A stretch of 64,000 nt of DNA, from NCBI GenBank assembly GCA_023630585.1, contig CM042539.1:30467255-30531254 (forward strand), read 5' to 3'. The position numbers were made by a program, and so were the translations under genes. The stretch comes from Cranoglanis bouderius (taxonomy: Eukaryota > Chordata > Actinopteri > Siluriformes > Cranoglanididae). Every line of letters begins with the position of its first letter. Within the stretch, counting starts at the first letter, position 1. Positions 23,351 to 36,370 of the stretch are shown in pieces. The notes under the pieces are model-generated. The model did no database searches, was not told the DNA's origin, and saw only the letters and a program-made list of their open reading frames with translations.

Positions 23351-26300
23351 TGCACTTGGGGGGAAAAAAAAAACAAAAACCTTTGTTTACCTTTTTTCCA
23401 ATGCGGTATTTCTAACGAAAAATTGAAAAAGGGTTTTAATGAGTGGCTTTTTTAAGCCCTAAGCACCCCTCAACCAACAATATTTTGGGTTCATTAAAAA
23501 GGTGCACTGTGAAATTAAAGAAAAACAAATAGCAAGTTAAGCGAAAGTCTGAATTTTCGCTCTGATTTGGACTTTGTAAACGAAGTAATCGGTGTGAAAG
23601 GCTGTTGTGTAGAACAACCAACATTTAAACACAATCCAATCCATGTGAGGACGATTTAGGTGACGCTGCCAATTTAGAGGTAGCCTGTAAATCACACTGC
23701 TGTGCTGTAGTTTATACAAACCTGACATGGGTCTATTACTCCCACCTGATCCAGCGTCATGAAGGATGTTACCATTAGCCGGTGAGCTGGATTGTATGTG
23801 TTCGGAGAAGGAAAGGAGTGTAACTGTTCCAGTCAGTCAGTCTTCCAGACTGGATTTGCAAAATCCTGCCTGAAATACTTTGGGTGGGTCACCTTACTCC
23901 ATCCTTCTCTAGAGCAGATTGGCAACTTCAGAGGGTTTTAGGAAAATAATCAATGCCAGGGTGGTGTGATATGGCCCAATGCGAAGAAGCGCTAACAACA
24001 CGTCCAGACGCAATCTATTAACGAATTTTAACGTCCACAAGTTATAGCAGTTATAAACAGTGGTTTCCTCACCAGCCTCGTATTTCTCTTTCTTGAAATT
24101 ACTAAGACAAAAAAAAAAAAATGTCATGTTACCAAGAATGCTTTGACACTGGAGACTCCCTCCATAAATATTTGTCTTCCCGAAAACATCACCATATGAA
24201 TAATGATATGTTAGGTTTTTTTTTTTTTAAACAAAAATACTTTTAAAAAGTCTGTTTATTGTTTGGCCTTAGGTTATGTGAAGCTTCCACCCTAAAACAT
24301 AGAAGTCCCACAGAAAAATGAGTTGTTACTACAGAAATGGTAACGTATCAGAACGAGCTCAGTAATAGAACTATGTGAATTGGATTACTGCCAGAGACAC
24401 CCTTATAGAAGAATCATCAACAGCTTCCAACCAATCAGGTTTGAGATTCAGTGTAATCGGTGTTAAGACTTGTATGAATGCGGGTTCTTATTTTTATGCG
24501 CATGAGAAGGTTTTCAACGCGACTGCTTGCGAACTTGCTAACATTTCAGATTCGGTATTCAACAAGCAAACTACTATAGACTTGTCGGAATTACAAGTTG
24601 TTGGAATTTGTATCCATTTCCATAATATCTTTGTTGTACGTGCATGCCAGCATAACAGCGTGTGGCCTATAGACATAGTCATCCCTGTGTTGTACCCAGC
24701 CCCCTATACAAAGCATCTGGGAGACGCCCCTGCTCACAGGAGGGGCCCCGTTTGCGGTACACAACTTCCCGAGACTATAGACATCTTGAAAAGTACAGGC
24801 ATTGCATTCTGTAGGATGTCGTGGTTGACCACAGCCCTACACACAGTAGTGTTTTTCCCCTTCTCACACACCAAAGTTAGCTCATGAAAGCCTAGGTGAT
24901 TAGCTGATCAGTCGAATCAAGTGGCCCTCTAACACCGGATACTGAGGCTCAACTGAAATATGAAAATTATTATTAACAAATTTGAAAATGTCCAAGCTTT
25001 TCGTTAAGATTTCCTTTGTTTGTTAGTCGTAGCTGATTTTCATCCTTGGTCTTCTCCGTTGTTCAGTGCCTACCAACTTGAGTCTTTTAAAGTTAGCGTT
25101 TGCTTCCTGTGTTGCGCTTGTAACTACACTGAAGAATGAACTCAAGAGCCATGAGCTATGATTCATCCTTAGTCAGGCTGAGCTATTTACGCAATTTCAG
25201 CCTTGTAATTTATTGACAACAAAAACCCCGAACAATTCTACAAATTTCATAAAGTCACATGGATTTGTATAGTTTTCTCAGTCTTATCAGGTGTACGGCG
25301 AGGTATATTCGAGTTACTTGCTCCTGGTGAGAGAAGGATGCCTGTGGGGCACTATGGAACAAGTTCATTTTGTTTGCTGTAGCTCATTAGCTTGACCACA
25401 CATGCTGGGTTTGCTCCTGTTTATCCAAAACATCCTGCGGTCTCTCCTGGCCTCCCTTCCGGCCAAAGCTCACTCTGAGTCATGGCTACAGGAACTGCCT
25501 CAGGAACTGCCTCGCCTTACGTCTCACGAGATATTATCGGATTTGCTGCGAAGGAACATCACGAGCCTTTAATCCTGAGAAGTTGTCTTTTGCGTCCCGT
25601 ACACTAACAGCAAAGTGGATGCTCCTCCACGTTCAGTCTGATATCATGTCATGTGACAACCCCCTGGATCCTGAGAAGATGCCATTGGCTACCTTGGTAT
25701 AAGAGCAGAAGGATGCTAGATGTTTCTCCACATTAAGTTAAGTTTTTGTCTTTTTAAGTTAGTTCACTTGGTTTTTACGTCACACTGATTTTATATTGGC
25801 CATTGGTGTTTTACATTTCTTTTGGGTCTCATGGATGTCGTTTTACAGATGTAGGACGTGCAAGAGGAAATATAGACAACCAGTTAATAATATGCAAGGG
25901 CCAATTAGAAGACAATGTGCAAATCAAAAATAAAGACTTGATAAAAGTCTACACTTCAAGTGCCAAATCCTGAGGAAGCAATGTCTAAGACAGTGGAGAC
26001 AGATGTGCATCCCTGGCCCAATTTGTCAGGTATCTTCAGCTTTAATGCTTCACAGCTCAACATCCAACCTGTGGAAACATGTACAGGTAAGCCATTAGCT
26101 AACATGCAGCTGATAATGGAAGCGGTGTTCACTTCAACATAGCACACTTGGTTAGTTAACATAACTGTTTTTAAAAAAAAATAATACTAATAATAAATTA
26201 AAGTAATTACCCAAGTAGGTTTTCACCAAACGACTCTTTTCACTCGAGTCATTTTCTTGATCAGTCCTTTTACTTTTACGCAAGTGAATTATTACTACAG

Positions 26301-26619
26301 AAGCAGTATTTTTACAGTGTGTTTTGTACTCACCGCTAATATGCCAACACCACACCTTACAGCAAGGTTAATAAACCGATTTTTTCCCTGACATTATATG
26401 TCCTTATGGAGCCATTACCAATTTTAGACCCATTTCCACTGTTTTCTACCGTTCCTTGGCATGAAAAATATTCCCTAAAATTGAAACTTACTTAAACATG
26501 CCTGCGCAATTTCTTATTGAGCTAAGCTCTCTAGAAAAGAAATAAAATAACATATCGTCCATTTGGGAGAGGTGATCTATGTATGTTCTTCTATATTGAA
26601 GAAAAGTCTTTCTTTCATC

Positions 26620-26840
26620 CTGCCAGAAAGATTCAGCCTGGGCGAGGCAAAAATACATCCTGGATGCTACACCGGTCGTTTTCTGGGAGGCAGGAAGAAA
26701 CCGGAGAACCTGAAGGAAACCCACGCACACACTGGAAGAACATGCGACATTCCTCACAGAGAGTAACCCGAGCTCAGGATCAAACCGGGGACTCCGGAGT
26801 GGTGAGGGGGCTACGGCATTCATTCCACCACAGCGCTGGC
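26620..26840 (+). repeat. partial copy of a dispersed fish repeat (tail part)
   Basis: Holds 'gggaggcaggaagaaaccggagaacctgaaggaaacccacgcacac', 'agaacatgcgacattcc' and 'cccgagctcaggatcaaaccggggac', the tail shared with 54100-54200. Confidence 0.6.
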
Positions 26841-27384
26841 CTGAAATTAACTTTACAGTGGTGATAAAAGTTCTCAGCATCATTACGGTGTGGACCATCA
26901 TAAAATGGTTCACTTGTTTGTTTATTTATTTATTTTTTGCCGGCTCAGATTTTTGGTTCACACCCGTATGGGAGGAGAGTTCACATCACCAAACAAAGTA
27001 GGTATGAAAGCACCCTAATAGCATCCAACCATCTGATGATCACCTAGATCATGAGAAGTTATAGCTGCCTCATCTTCAGTAAGGGCAGATGAACCATGAG
27101 TAAACGGCGTTGCATCTTCTTCATTCCCAGTCAGTTGGTACCTCATCAGTTGTTTATGTTCATGTACGCAGATTTGACGGAAATATTGTGATAGCTTATT
27201 ATAAGTTTATACGTTTATAATTTACCCATCCTAGGAAAATTTGATGTTTCCAAACCTTATGCCTTTGTCGTGACATTGTCCTCCATGTAAACGATTTGGC
27301 TATGTCCTAGCTAGCTTAAGCTAGCTCTGCGACTTTAACCATTTGAACGTCTGGCTCTCGCATCAAGTTCGAGTCTGGACAATG

Positions 27385-27465
27385 ACACAGCCTGGGAGTC
27401 CAAGACAGCAAAATTGGCTGTGTTCTCTGGGTGGAAGGGATAGCGTTTTTGAATGCAAATAAGCA
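27385..27465 (+). repeat. partial copy of the 35.84 kb repeat
   Basis: 'cctgggagtccaagacagcaaaattggctgtgttctctgggtggaagggatagc' aligns with 35840-35905. Confidence 0.55.
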
Positions 27466-28322
27466 GATCCATCAAGCATAAATTAAACAACGCATTCCCC
27501 TACCATGAGGTAAAGCAAAGCGTATGTGGGTGTCCACATCATCCATATGATGAAGAACATGCAGGATTTTGAAAACATTAAGAACATCATGATTAATTAC
27601 CATGACATTTTTTTTGGTTTGTTTCATTGCAGGTTATGTGACTGTATAAAGGTTTTATTAAAGTTACGTATATGTTTATGTATAACCATTAAATATAACG
27701 ATATTATCCAAAATGCTAAAAAATTTCATCGCCCTACGTGTTAGTTGTCTCATATGATACCACAGTAATTGTCTGTAATAACACGTTATCGTTTCTGTGG
27801 TAACAACAAAGTCACCGTGACTGAAGTGACATGAATGATGAATGACATGAGGTCCTGACATCTCGCACGTGTTCGCTACGGTAGTGTTTCCTCGACCTGT
27901 TTAAAATAACCATTGAGTAGTGAAATCATACTTTGCAGGATTTTTTTTCTAACTTTATCTCAAGTTATTTGTTGGAAAACAGGATTTCTGTTTAGAAGAG
28001 TCCAGAAAAAAAAAGAATCCCTAAACTTATCCAGTCTCTCTTTACATATATTAATATAACATTAATATAACAATATGCAAAAAATGATGTAGCCTTATCC
28101 GTTTTTCTTCAGGCACAGGCACAATTATATTGGCTGGAACAAAGCTGGTATCACTCAGCACTTCATTTGAATGCTTCGATTTGTTATTATTTTTAAAAAG
28201 ATGGTAGTGTAGAGTGGGCCTAAGAGGCAGAGGAACCAAGGTAGGATGTAGAAGCCATGTTTTTATGTATTTCATGCATTATTTTCAGTGGGGCGCCTGC
28301 ATAAAAAAAAAAAAAAATACAT

Positions 28323-28331
<9 letters not shown>

Positions 28332-28391
<60 letters not shown>
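28332..28391. repeat. (TA)n microsatellite
   Basis: Sixty bases of alternating TA with one TG interruption. Confidence 0.95.
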
Positions 28392-28396
<5 letters not shown>

Positions 28397-28475
28397 TTTT
28401 TTCATGCTCTGCTTCTTCCAGAAAGAAGCCCGAAAATTTCACATTGACGCCTATAATCCGGAGCTATCTCCCGAA

Positions 28476-28519
<44 letters not shown>

Positions 28520-28662
28520 ATGGAGGAAGAGAGAACGAGGGAGATGGTGAGGGATGGAGAGAGACTTGACGAGACACTCCGAGAATAGTAAATACTTGCT
28601 TTTTTCCAACCACTGCTGCACAACCAAGAAATCTTCTCCACTGCACCTCTAGAAGATAAATA

Positions 28663-28794
<132 letters not shown>

Positions 28795-29110
28795 AATGAC
28801 TTAATGAGCCTCTAGGCGCGATTGCATTTTGTCCCCCAATAATATTAGATGCTTGTTACAATCATATAATGTGCGTGACAATGATTTCGTGTTAATAGCA
28901 GTTAGTGTTAATGCAAAATTTTAAAACCAAGGAGTCCAGGATGCAACACGCAGCTGTGTGTGTGAGGGGGGAGGAAGAAAAAAAAAACAAAAAAAACGGT
29001 GCACTGCAAACAAGTTGTGGCGAATTGCATCATGGTACAAACATGCACCAAACCTCAAAAATTCACTCTTTTCAACCATGGCAAATTCACATGGAGCATA
29101 CCTCACACTC

Positions 29111-29167
<57 letters not shown>

Positions 29168-29516
29168 TGTCAACCTCGGAGGCACTGAAGTAGATCTAGC
29201 TCTAGACCACAAACTTTATCTCTGCCTTATCACACCGTCCATATCACTTCTCCGTTTAGAAACAAATCCACATAAAAACGAACACAGATGTTAGGAATGA
29301 CATGTTGAAGTCGCTCCCCTTTAACGCAGGACCGTACATGTATAATGTACGTGTATTTCTGGTTCCCGTGTTGAATTATATCGGTGGAGGCAGGCTTCGA
29401 GGAAAAAAAAAAAAAAAAAATCTCATTATTAGTGCCAGGAAGAAATCCTCTTTGCTCTGGGCTGCGTGTTGTGGGTGTTGGAGCAGTGGGGGGTGGGGGT
29501 TGAATAGAGCATAGAG

Positions 29517-29553
<37 letters not shown>

Positions 29554-29730
29554 GAAGGAGAAGAGAATGGAAATGCAGAGAGAGGACTGCGCGAGAGATA
29601 CTGGAGTCAGTCAACCTGATCTCCAACAAATTTAGTAGGAAAGAAATCGGAAGCAAAGAGACGACTCCATCCCGAGCGTAAGGATTTGGGAATCCTTATG
29701 AATTCACAATGAATTTTTTATTTTGAGTAT

Positions 29731-30090
29731 ACACTCACCGCCCACTTTAATAAGAACACCTGTACCCTTGCTTGTTCAAGCGGTTATCCAATCAGCCGAT
29801 CACGTAACAGCAGCGTTATGCGTAACGTTCACAAATGTGGTTTCTGACCGTGGCTGAGTGTTGATCTAGAGGGATTTTCACACATAACTGTAGATTTTCC
29901 CCCAGAACGGTGCGAAAGACAAAAAACATCCGGTGCTACGAGCGAAAACAAAGGTAGACAGGTTCAAGCTGACAGGGAGGCTGCAGCAACTCTTTACAAC
30001 CGTGGTGAGCAGAAAAGCATGTCAGAACGCACAATACGTCAAACCTTAGTGCAGTAGAGGACCGCATCGTGTTCCAGTCCTGTCAGCCAA
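29731..30090 (+). mobile_element. Tc1-family element fragment
   Basis: Begins 'actcaccgcccactttaataagaacacc', a typical fish element end, and continues with blocks shared with 52995-53560: 'tccaatcagccgatcac', 'gggattttcacacat', 'acaggttcaagctgacaggga', 'cgtggtgagcagaaaagcat', 'tcagaacgcacaatacg'. Internal deletions are evident and no frame is kept. Confidence 0.75.
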
Positions 30091-31110
30091 TCACAGGGAT
30101 CGGAGATGACAGTGGGCATGGGTTTAATTCAACGAAATACAAGAATCTACTTCCATCAACTTTTTTTTTTTTTCATTCCAAATTTCCACTTTATGCCAGT
30201 TTGCTTGATTACACTGCCTCGTTTCCTAGCCATGTTTGCTTCTCTGTCCACGTCTTCAGTAGCAAACATGGGATGGGAAGGAAAAAAAGTGACCTACGCA
30301 TCCGCATTTCTTCTCATTACCATACCGGCATCCGTGCGTCACGACCCTTTGTTTATTTTAATCCACTCGGTTTTTCATTTGCGTATCAGGAGATGCCCTT
30401 TCGCCTTGATTTATGCCACCACTAGCCATATAGCTGGCTCACTCGCTCAGAAAGAGGGGTAATTATTTAATTAAATTGGAGCTGGGTGTGCCACTCGGGA
30501 TGCTCATGGAAGGAAGGAAAGGGGTCCGAGTCGTGTCGGTAAACCGTCGAACAGCTTTTTCGATTTATTTGTAAAAAAAAAAATAAATAAATAAATTTTA
30601 AAAATTTTTAAAAAATGCAGTGTGCTGTAGTATGATGTGGTATTGAATGGGATGTCTTTGTCTTCGGCGTCTCGTTTTGGATGTACAGTTGACCCTGAAA
30701 TGAATGACGTCATTTCCGCTCACCCTTAGAAACATAACAACCCAATAATCAGCGAATTCTGACACAGTCGTGGAAGTCAGGCCCGGACAACGTTGCTGTA
30801 AATAAAAGAGAAATGCTTTGTATTGGTTCTTTGGGAATTGGACCACGCTGCGAGTTTGTGTGAGGGCTCGACTTGCCGCAGTCGCAGTGGCATTTACTCT
30901 TTCTCGTTCCCCTCTTTTTTTTCTCCTTCTTCTTCTTTTTTTATTATTTTTTTTTTTATTTATCCTCTCCGAGGCTTTTTCGCTTTCGCACCAGCCAAGC
31001 TCGGGATGGCCATTAATCACCGGCTAAAATGATAGATGTTCCTCACGGAATGAGTAGATGCACCATGCATACAGAAATAACCTGCTGTGCTGGCTCAAGA
31101 AGCACACACA

Positions 31111-31138
31111 AACACTTTCTCTCTCTCTCTCTCTCTGT

Positions 31139-31182
<44 letters not shown>
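31111..31182. repeat. (CT)n(CA)n compound microsatellite
   Basis: A CT run passes into a 40-bp CA run. Confidence 0.95.
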
Positions 31183-31184
<2 letters not shown>

Positions 31185-32399
31185 CTACACTCTCAAGCCC
31201 TTGTTCCCTTCCACACTTCTATCTCTATAATTTTTTTTTTTCTGTACATACCGGAAAAATCCGCTGTTATACGATCGCACTTTGCATATTCGTATTGATT
31301 AGTGGGGAAAAAAAAAGCAGGTCCCTGTAACAAACTTGGGTTTCGCATTTTTTTTTTTACCTTCGACGTCCCAGAAGCACCTGCAAATTAGCATAGAAAA
31401 CAAGCCTCGACGTTCCAGATGGATTCTCCATCTGAGTGCTGAATAATCAGACCTCTTCCAGGTATGATTGCACCTAAACACAACACAAATAGGCCTAGTT
31501 AATCATTAACGATATGCCTCATCTGTTATTTATTTCTCTTTTTTTTTCTTTCCAAGTGTTGTTTATTTTTCTTTAAAGTTTATGGTGCTAATCAGACATG
31601 TGCGTATCTCCGACGCCATTTTGTCGCCGTTTCCGAATCGCAGATCCCCGGCTGCGCTACACAACCTCTACAGCCACCATTTTTGCCTCTGGTTCTTTTT
31701 AATTGAATGTGGTCCTATGCACCTAGGACGGAAAATAGACACCCTTTTTTCCCCCCCTTTTTTTTCTTTTTCTAGAGCAAGTGCTGTTGCATCCAATTAC
31801 AGATGGGGAGAGGAGGGGGGCTAGCTAAAGCCCGGGAAGAGTTTATGACCCTTTCCACACATCTGGGATGAAAAGCAGGCTGTTTTTTTTTGTTTTGTTT
31901 TGTTTTTTTTTTTCAAACCCGAGGAGAGGCACAGGCATGTCTGCGAGAAAAGAAGTGGAGAAAACAGCTTTTTTTTTTTTTTTTCCTTTCCGAGGCTTGC
32001 TGGGCTGTCTTGACGGGCGACGAAGCAAGTTAACGACATGCAAATGAAATGCGAGCACGCCGTATCTTCACTCCACGGCCTAATGAGAAATTCCGGGATT
32101 TTTCCAGCACACAAACAGAGGAAAACCCCACCACCACCACCACCACCACCACCACCATAACTACAAAACGTCTGGATGTCTGTAGGTAAGAATTATCTAG
32201 GTGACACAAGCAGCAAAACAACTGATAAGGTCCCCTTTTTTTCAATCTACACCAGGCACAAGAGGAAACTCAAAACATCAACCTTTTTTTTTTTTTTTTT
32301 TTGCATAAAATTATGCATCCTAATTGGAAATTTTGAAATATTAACCAAAACATTACTCACCATTATGAACGGATAAATAAATCAGTGGTATTTAAGATT

Positions 32400-32720
32400 G
32401 GTTTGTCCACTGCAGAACAATTCTTCAATCAGATTTTAGGTCACGCCACAGGAAGTCTGCGTTGGCAGATTCCTCGTTAGCAGCAGGTTAATTAGCATAG
32501 CTAACAGGGTTTTTCTAGGGGAGGGGCCTCGTTAATTACAGATTAACCACACCTTAAGCTGGTGGCTGTCGTCTGTTGGATTTATTAACGTGGTACAGGT
32601 TTAATCGTTCCTGGCCGGCACAAACCTCCAGCTCCTTCATGACCAAGGGGGTTGGCGCTCAGTGCGGTCAATTACGCTGACCTGCACCTCAGACATCCTA
32701 CTTCTATTCAAAATTGCCAC
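32400..32720. promoter_or_regulatory. candidate conserved regulatory block (unproven)
   Basis: A repeat-free island between microsatellite-rich flanks, with clustered homeodomain-type cores (TTAATTAGCAT at 32488 onward, GTTAATTACAG at 32530 onward), TTAACGTGG, and balanced base composition. No coding potential. Its selection rests only on looking unlike the surrounding DNA. Confidence 0.25.
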
Positions 32721-33212
32721 TTAACTCGTAGCGTTTGAGCTTAATCAAGTTCCAAAGTATGCAGTGGAGGTTGAGGAAATGTAATGAAATATACCAAGCT
32801 GTAGTATAAAATTTCTAATGTAATTCATTCAATTATTCATTTCTTCCCCCCCAGTATATATGATCTTGTCTTTCGCTCTACATTTTAAGGTGCCATTTTT
32901 TGCCCACAACAAGCCGATTTGGAACAGTGCCACCGATAAAAATGTGTCTTGCCAGACCAGACCCATAAAAAGAGACATTTAAATTCTCCTGAGGTTACGT
33001 ATTGGGCATAAATGAGCAACTCCAGTCCACAGTAATCAGTTCCACAGGCTCGGCTGCATTAGAAGATTCAGTGAGGTCATCGAGTGTGTAACGCGGCTGG
33101 CGAGCGCCGTGCATCTTTGCAAATGTGACCACAATGAGTCAGGGCGAAGCAGCAGCGAAGAAAACGTGGAGCCGGAGTCTGGAACGAAGAGAAAGGGAAG
33201 AAAATAAAGCAG

Positions 33213-33214
33213 TG

Positions 33215-33246
<32 letters not shown>

Positions 33247-33264
33247 TTGGGGGGGGGGGGGGGG
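33213..33264. repeat. (GAT)n followed by G14
   Basis: About ten GAT/ATG units are followed by an uninterrupted G tract. Confidence 0.95.
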
Positions 33265-34040
33265 TAGAAGGGTTAGAGAGAGACGGAAGGAGGGGAGGAA
33301 TGTATGAGTGTGTGTGTGTGTGTGTGTGTGTTTGTATGTGTGTAAAGAGGCCAGTGTGCGATTATAAAACAAAGCCTGACCTAAACTGACTGCTGGAAGT
33401 GATCGATACAGTAAAGGTGTGCAACAAAATATAATATTTGAATATAATAATTTCCATATTTTGTGTTAACAAATGAAGTAAGAAATGTAAAACGATCATA
33501 GACCATATTCTACATCTCTCCCCTTAAACGGTCATTTCCCGAAGACCCGTGGATAAATTACACATCAGCAGGACCTGAAGAAAGGATCAGACAGACGTCC
33601 CCCCCCCACCACACACACACACTCCAGGTCCATTTTCCCAGTGACTCCAGTTGTGTTTTCCATAACTGAGTGGAACACGTGGTGATAGATACCAACCCAG
33701 TGCGTTCCTTTTCTTGAGTCTTCCTGCAGTTCTGCTTTTGTCTGAATGATGGAGGCATATATTGTTGACAGTCGTGCCCCGGGCCAAGCCTGCAGAGCCT
33801 CTCATGTCTCTTTGCGGGGCCTCCGTGATCACCCCCCCCACCCCCATTCCTTTACGCACACACACACACACAGACACACACAGACACACACACACACACG
33901 CACACACACAGCATGTGTACAAACTACAGACACAGGGAGGTACAAAGGGCCAGGGCTTCGTTCTTTAGTTTTTCTCTTTAGTGGAGAAGCATGGCTTTCA
34001 TTATTCTCCCCCCACCAAACAGAAAAACCTTGCATTTCTG

Positions 34041-34149
<109 letters not shown>

Positions 34150-34499
34150 TTTATTTCATTCATAAATCCTGCTTTTCTACAAAAACACAAACCATTTTTT
34201 TTTCCATAGAAGAAATATCTCAAACTCTTTTGGCACTTGCACACAAAGTCACTAGTACACTCGTTCACCAGTTTGTCCATTGGCAAATCTGGCAAATCAA
34301 CTTCAGGCCTTTTTTTTTATTTTATTTATTTTTTTTATATAAAGTCTCTCTCCCTGATGCTGTCAACGGCTAACCAAATCTTGCCACGGATCCATGCAAA
34401 TTGTGCATCAAGGGGTGTCTCGGTTTACCAAGTAAAACAGTCGTGTATTAAGAGCATGCCTTGCATGTGTTAAGAGGCGTACTCTCAATGGAATGTGGA

Positions 34500-34698
34500 A
34501 GGGAAAGGAGCCATTGAGAAGAAAAGCGAGACGTCTCTGTGGAGGACAGAGAGAGAGAGAGAGAGAGAGAGGTAGAGCATGGATAAACCAAACCGTCTGC
34601 TCTTATACATAGATGATGTTAACTTCACTTACAAAGTGATCTGTATAAAGATGTCCAGGAATAATAAGATTTAGCCCAATTAGAAAACATGTTGTGGT

Positions 34699-34732
<34 letters not shown>

Positions 34733-34990
34733 AAGATAGAACGAGAGCATGGGAAATCAAACAGATCTCATCATCTAGACGGTGTTAATCTCAGACGTAA
34801 AGTCCTGCTTGATCTGTTTTAAGATGTGCAGTCTTGCATATAGTGACAGTGCCATTAGCCCAGCGAGGAATAATGAGATTTAGCTCAATTAGAAGACATT
34901 ATAAGGTGTAGCGAGAGAGAGAGTGAGAGAGAGAGAGAGAGACAGACAGACAGAGAGTGAGAGAGAGAAACAGAAAGTGAAGGATAGCAA
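34500..34990 (+). repeat. nested tandem duplication: GA-repeat plus unique segment
   Basis: Each unit has a (GA)n run, then a unique segment ending 'aggaataataagatttagcccaattagaaaacat' (34659-34692) or 'aggaataatgagatttagctcaattagaagacat' (34866-34899), followed by the next (GA)n run. The period is about 207 bp. Two units and the GA start of a third are visible. Confidence 0.75.
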
Positions 34991-35839
34991 GTGAGTAAAA
35001 GAATAGATATGTTTTTATCCAAATGTTTTGCAAATATTAAGCAAATTTCTGGAAAGGCTGGAAAGAATCGCTGCATTTCCATGAATTACCGGTTAATGGA
35101 AGCGAGCCCGACAAGGTGACGTAATAAAAAGAGCAGCAGCAAAACATGTGTAGTCATGGAGAAACATGGAGAATGTTCCCTCAAGCAGGCATAATATGTA
35201 TGTATATATGTGAGTGTTTTGTTTTGCTTTTTTTGTTTTTACATTTTTGGTGGTTTCCTTGGCGGGGCAGGAATTCTAAATTCAAATCAGGTGGAGAGAA
35301 ACCACACTAACAACACGAGGATCCTGTACAACCCCGGACCTGTCCTGATCCTTCACCTGAACAAACAAGTGTACCTGACGGCATCCGACAGGCACCATTT
35401 GACAAACAACAGGTTCCTTCAGGACTATGGAAGGTGCATTGCTGATACCACCTACAAAGCAGGAGCTGCGGTCCCCACCATTGGGTTAAATGCAGGAGCT
35501 ACGCTGAGTCAAGCAAGAAAAAAAAAAAACCTAGCTCCCTTGAGCACCCAAGAAGAAATGTCTTTACAAATTGATTTATGTATTACCAACCTCGCCAGTG
35601 GCCTCTGAACCATCCATTAAGATACCACACACTGCAGCCGCTAAGCCGACAGAACAGGAGGAGAATCCTTTCAGTGGTGGGGGAACGGCTAGGGGAAGTG
35701 TTAGAGGAAGCTTAGCTCGTCAATTCAAATCCAGATCTCTCAATCTCTGGATGACTAAAACTATAAAATTAGATCTGTTTCCAAGTGGTGCAACAGAAAC
35801 CCATTCACCCTACTGTCAGGAGATCACTGGTGCCGCATC

Positions 35840-35995
35840 CATGGCTGGGAATCCAAGACAGCAAAATTGGCCGTGCTGTCTGAGTGGGAGGGATGGCATA
35901 CTCTCTCCCCGTCAATCAGAGCACTAACTAACCAATCTTGGGTGTCTGTGTGGTTTAAAGGGCAGTTAGCGCTGTCCTCCAAGTGCGTACAGCCA
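35840..35995 (+). repeat. dispersed repeat ('gggaatccaagacagcaaaattggc')
   Basis: 'ctgggaatccaagacagcaaaattggccgtgctgtctgagtgggagggatggcatactctctccc', with related copies at 27385-27465 and in degraded form at about 39010-39220. Confidence 0.55.
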
Positions 35996-36334
35996 CCCTG
36001 TGACATAACATGAGCAACAGTTCAAACAGATGGAGGGAGGAAGGAGAATTAGGAAGCACTTTACCCTTTACCCTTACTGGCCGGTAGCTGTTGTTGGAAT
36101 TGGAAGAAAATGGAGTGAAACAGGTTTTTTAAAAAAAGAGAACAGAACTGTATTCAGTGAAAAGATATAGCCAATCTGAACTAGTTCAAGTTTTATCACA
36201 TGCTATCCGACAAATCAAACTAGCTTTCTGTATCAAAACACTCAGCTTTGCTGTGTCTCCCTCTGTTTGAGAAGCGGAGAGCATGAATACTGCGGATAAG
36301 TTCAGAACTAGTTCTGCATACAAAGAACCCTCAT

Positions 36335-36370
<36 letters not shown>

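Noticed and set aside
24375..24887. 170-codon open frame on the plus strand
   Set aside because: No domain or family signature, no splice context, and its left end lies in DNA resembling dispersed repeats. Probably a chance frame.
35210..35927. Two overlapping plus-strand open frames of 132 and 118 codons
   Set aside because: Considered as exons or a retroelement piece. The second runs into a dispersed repeat at 35840 and neither has a recognisable motif or matching splice sites.
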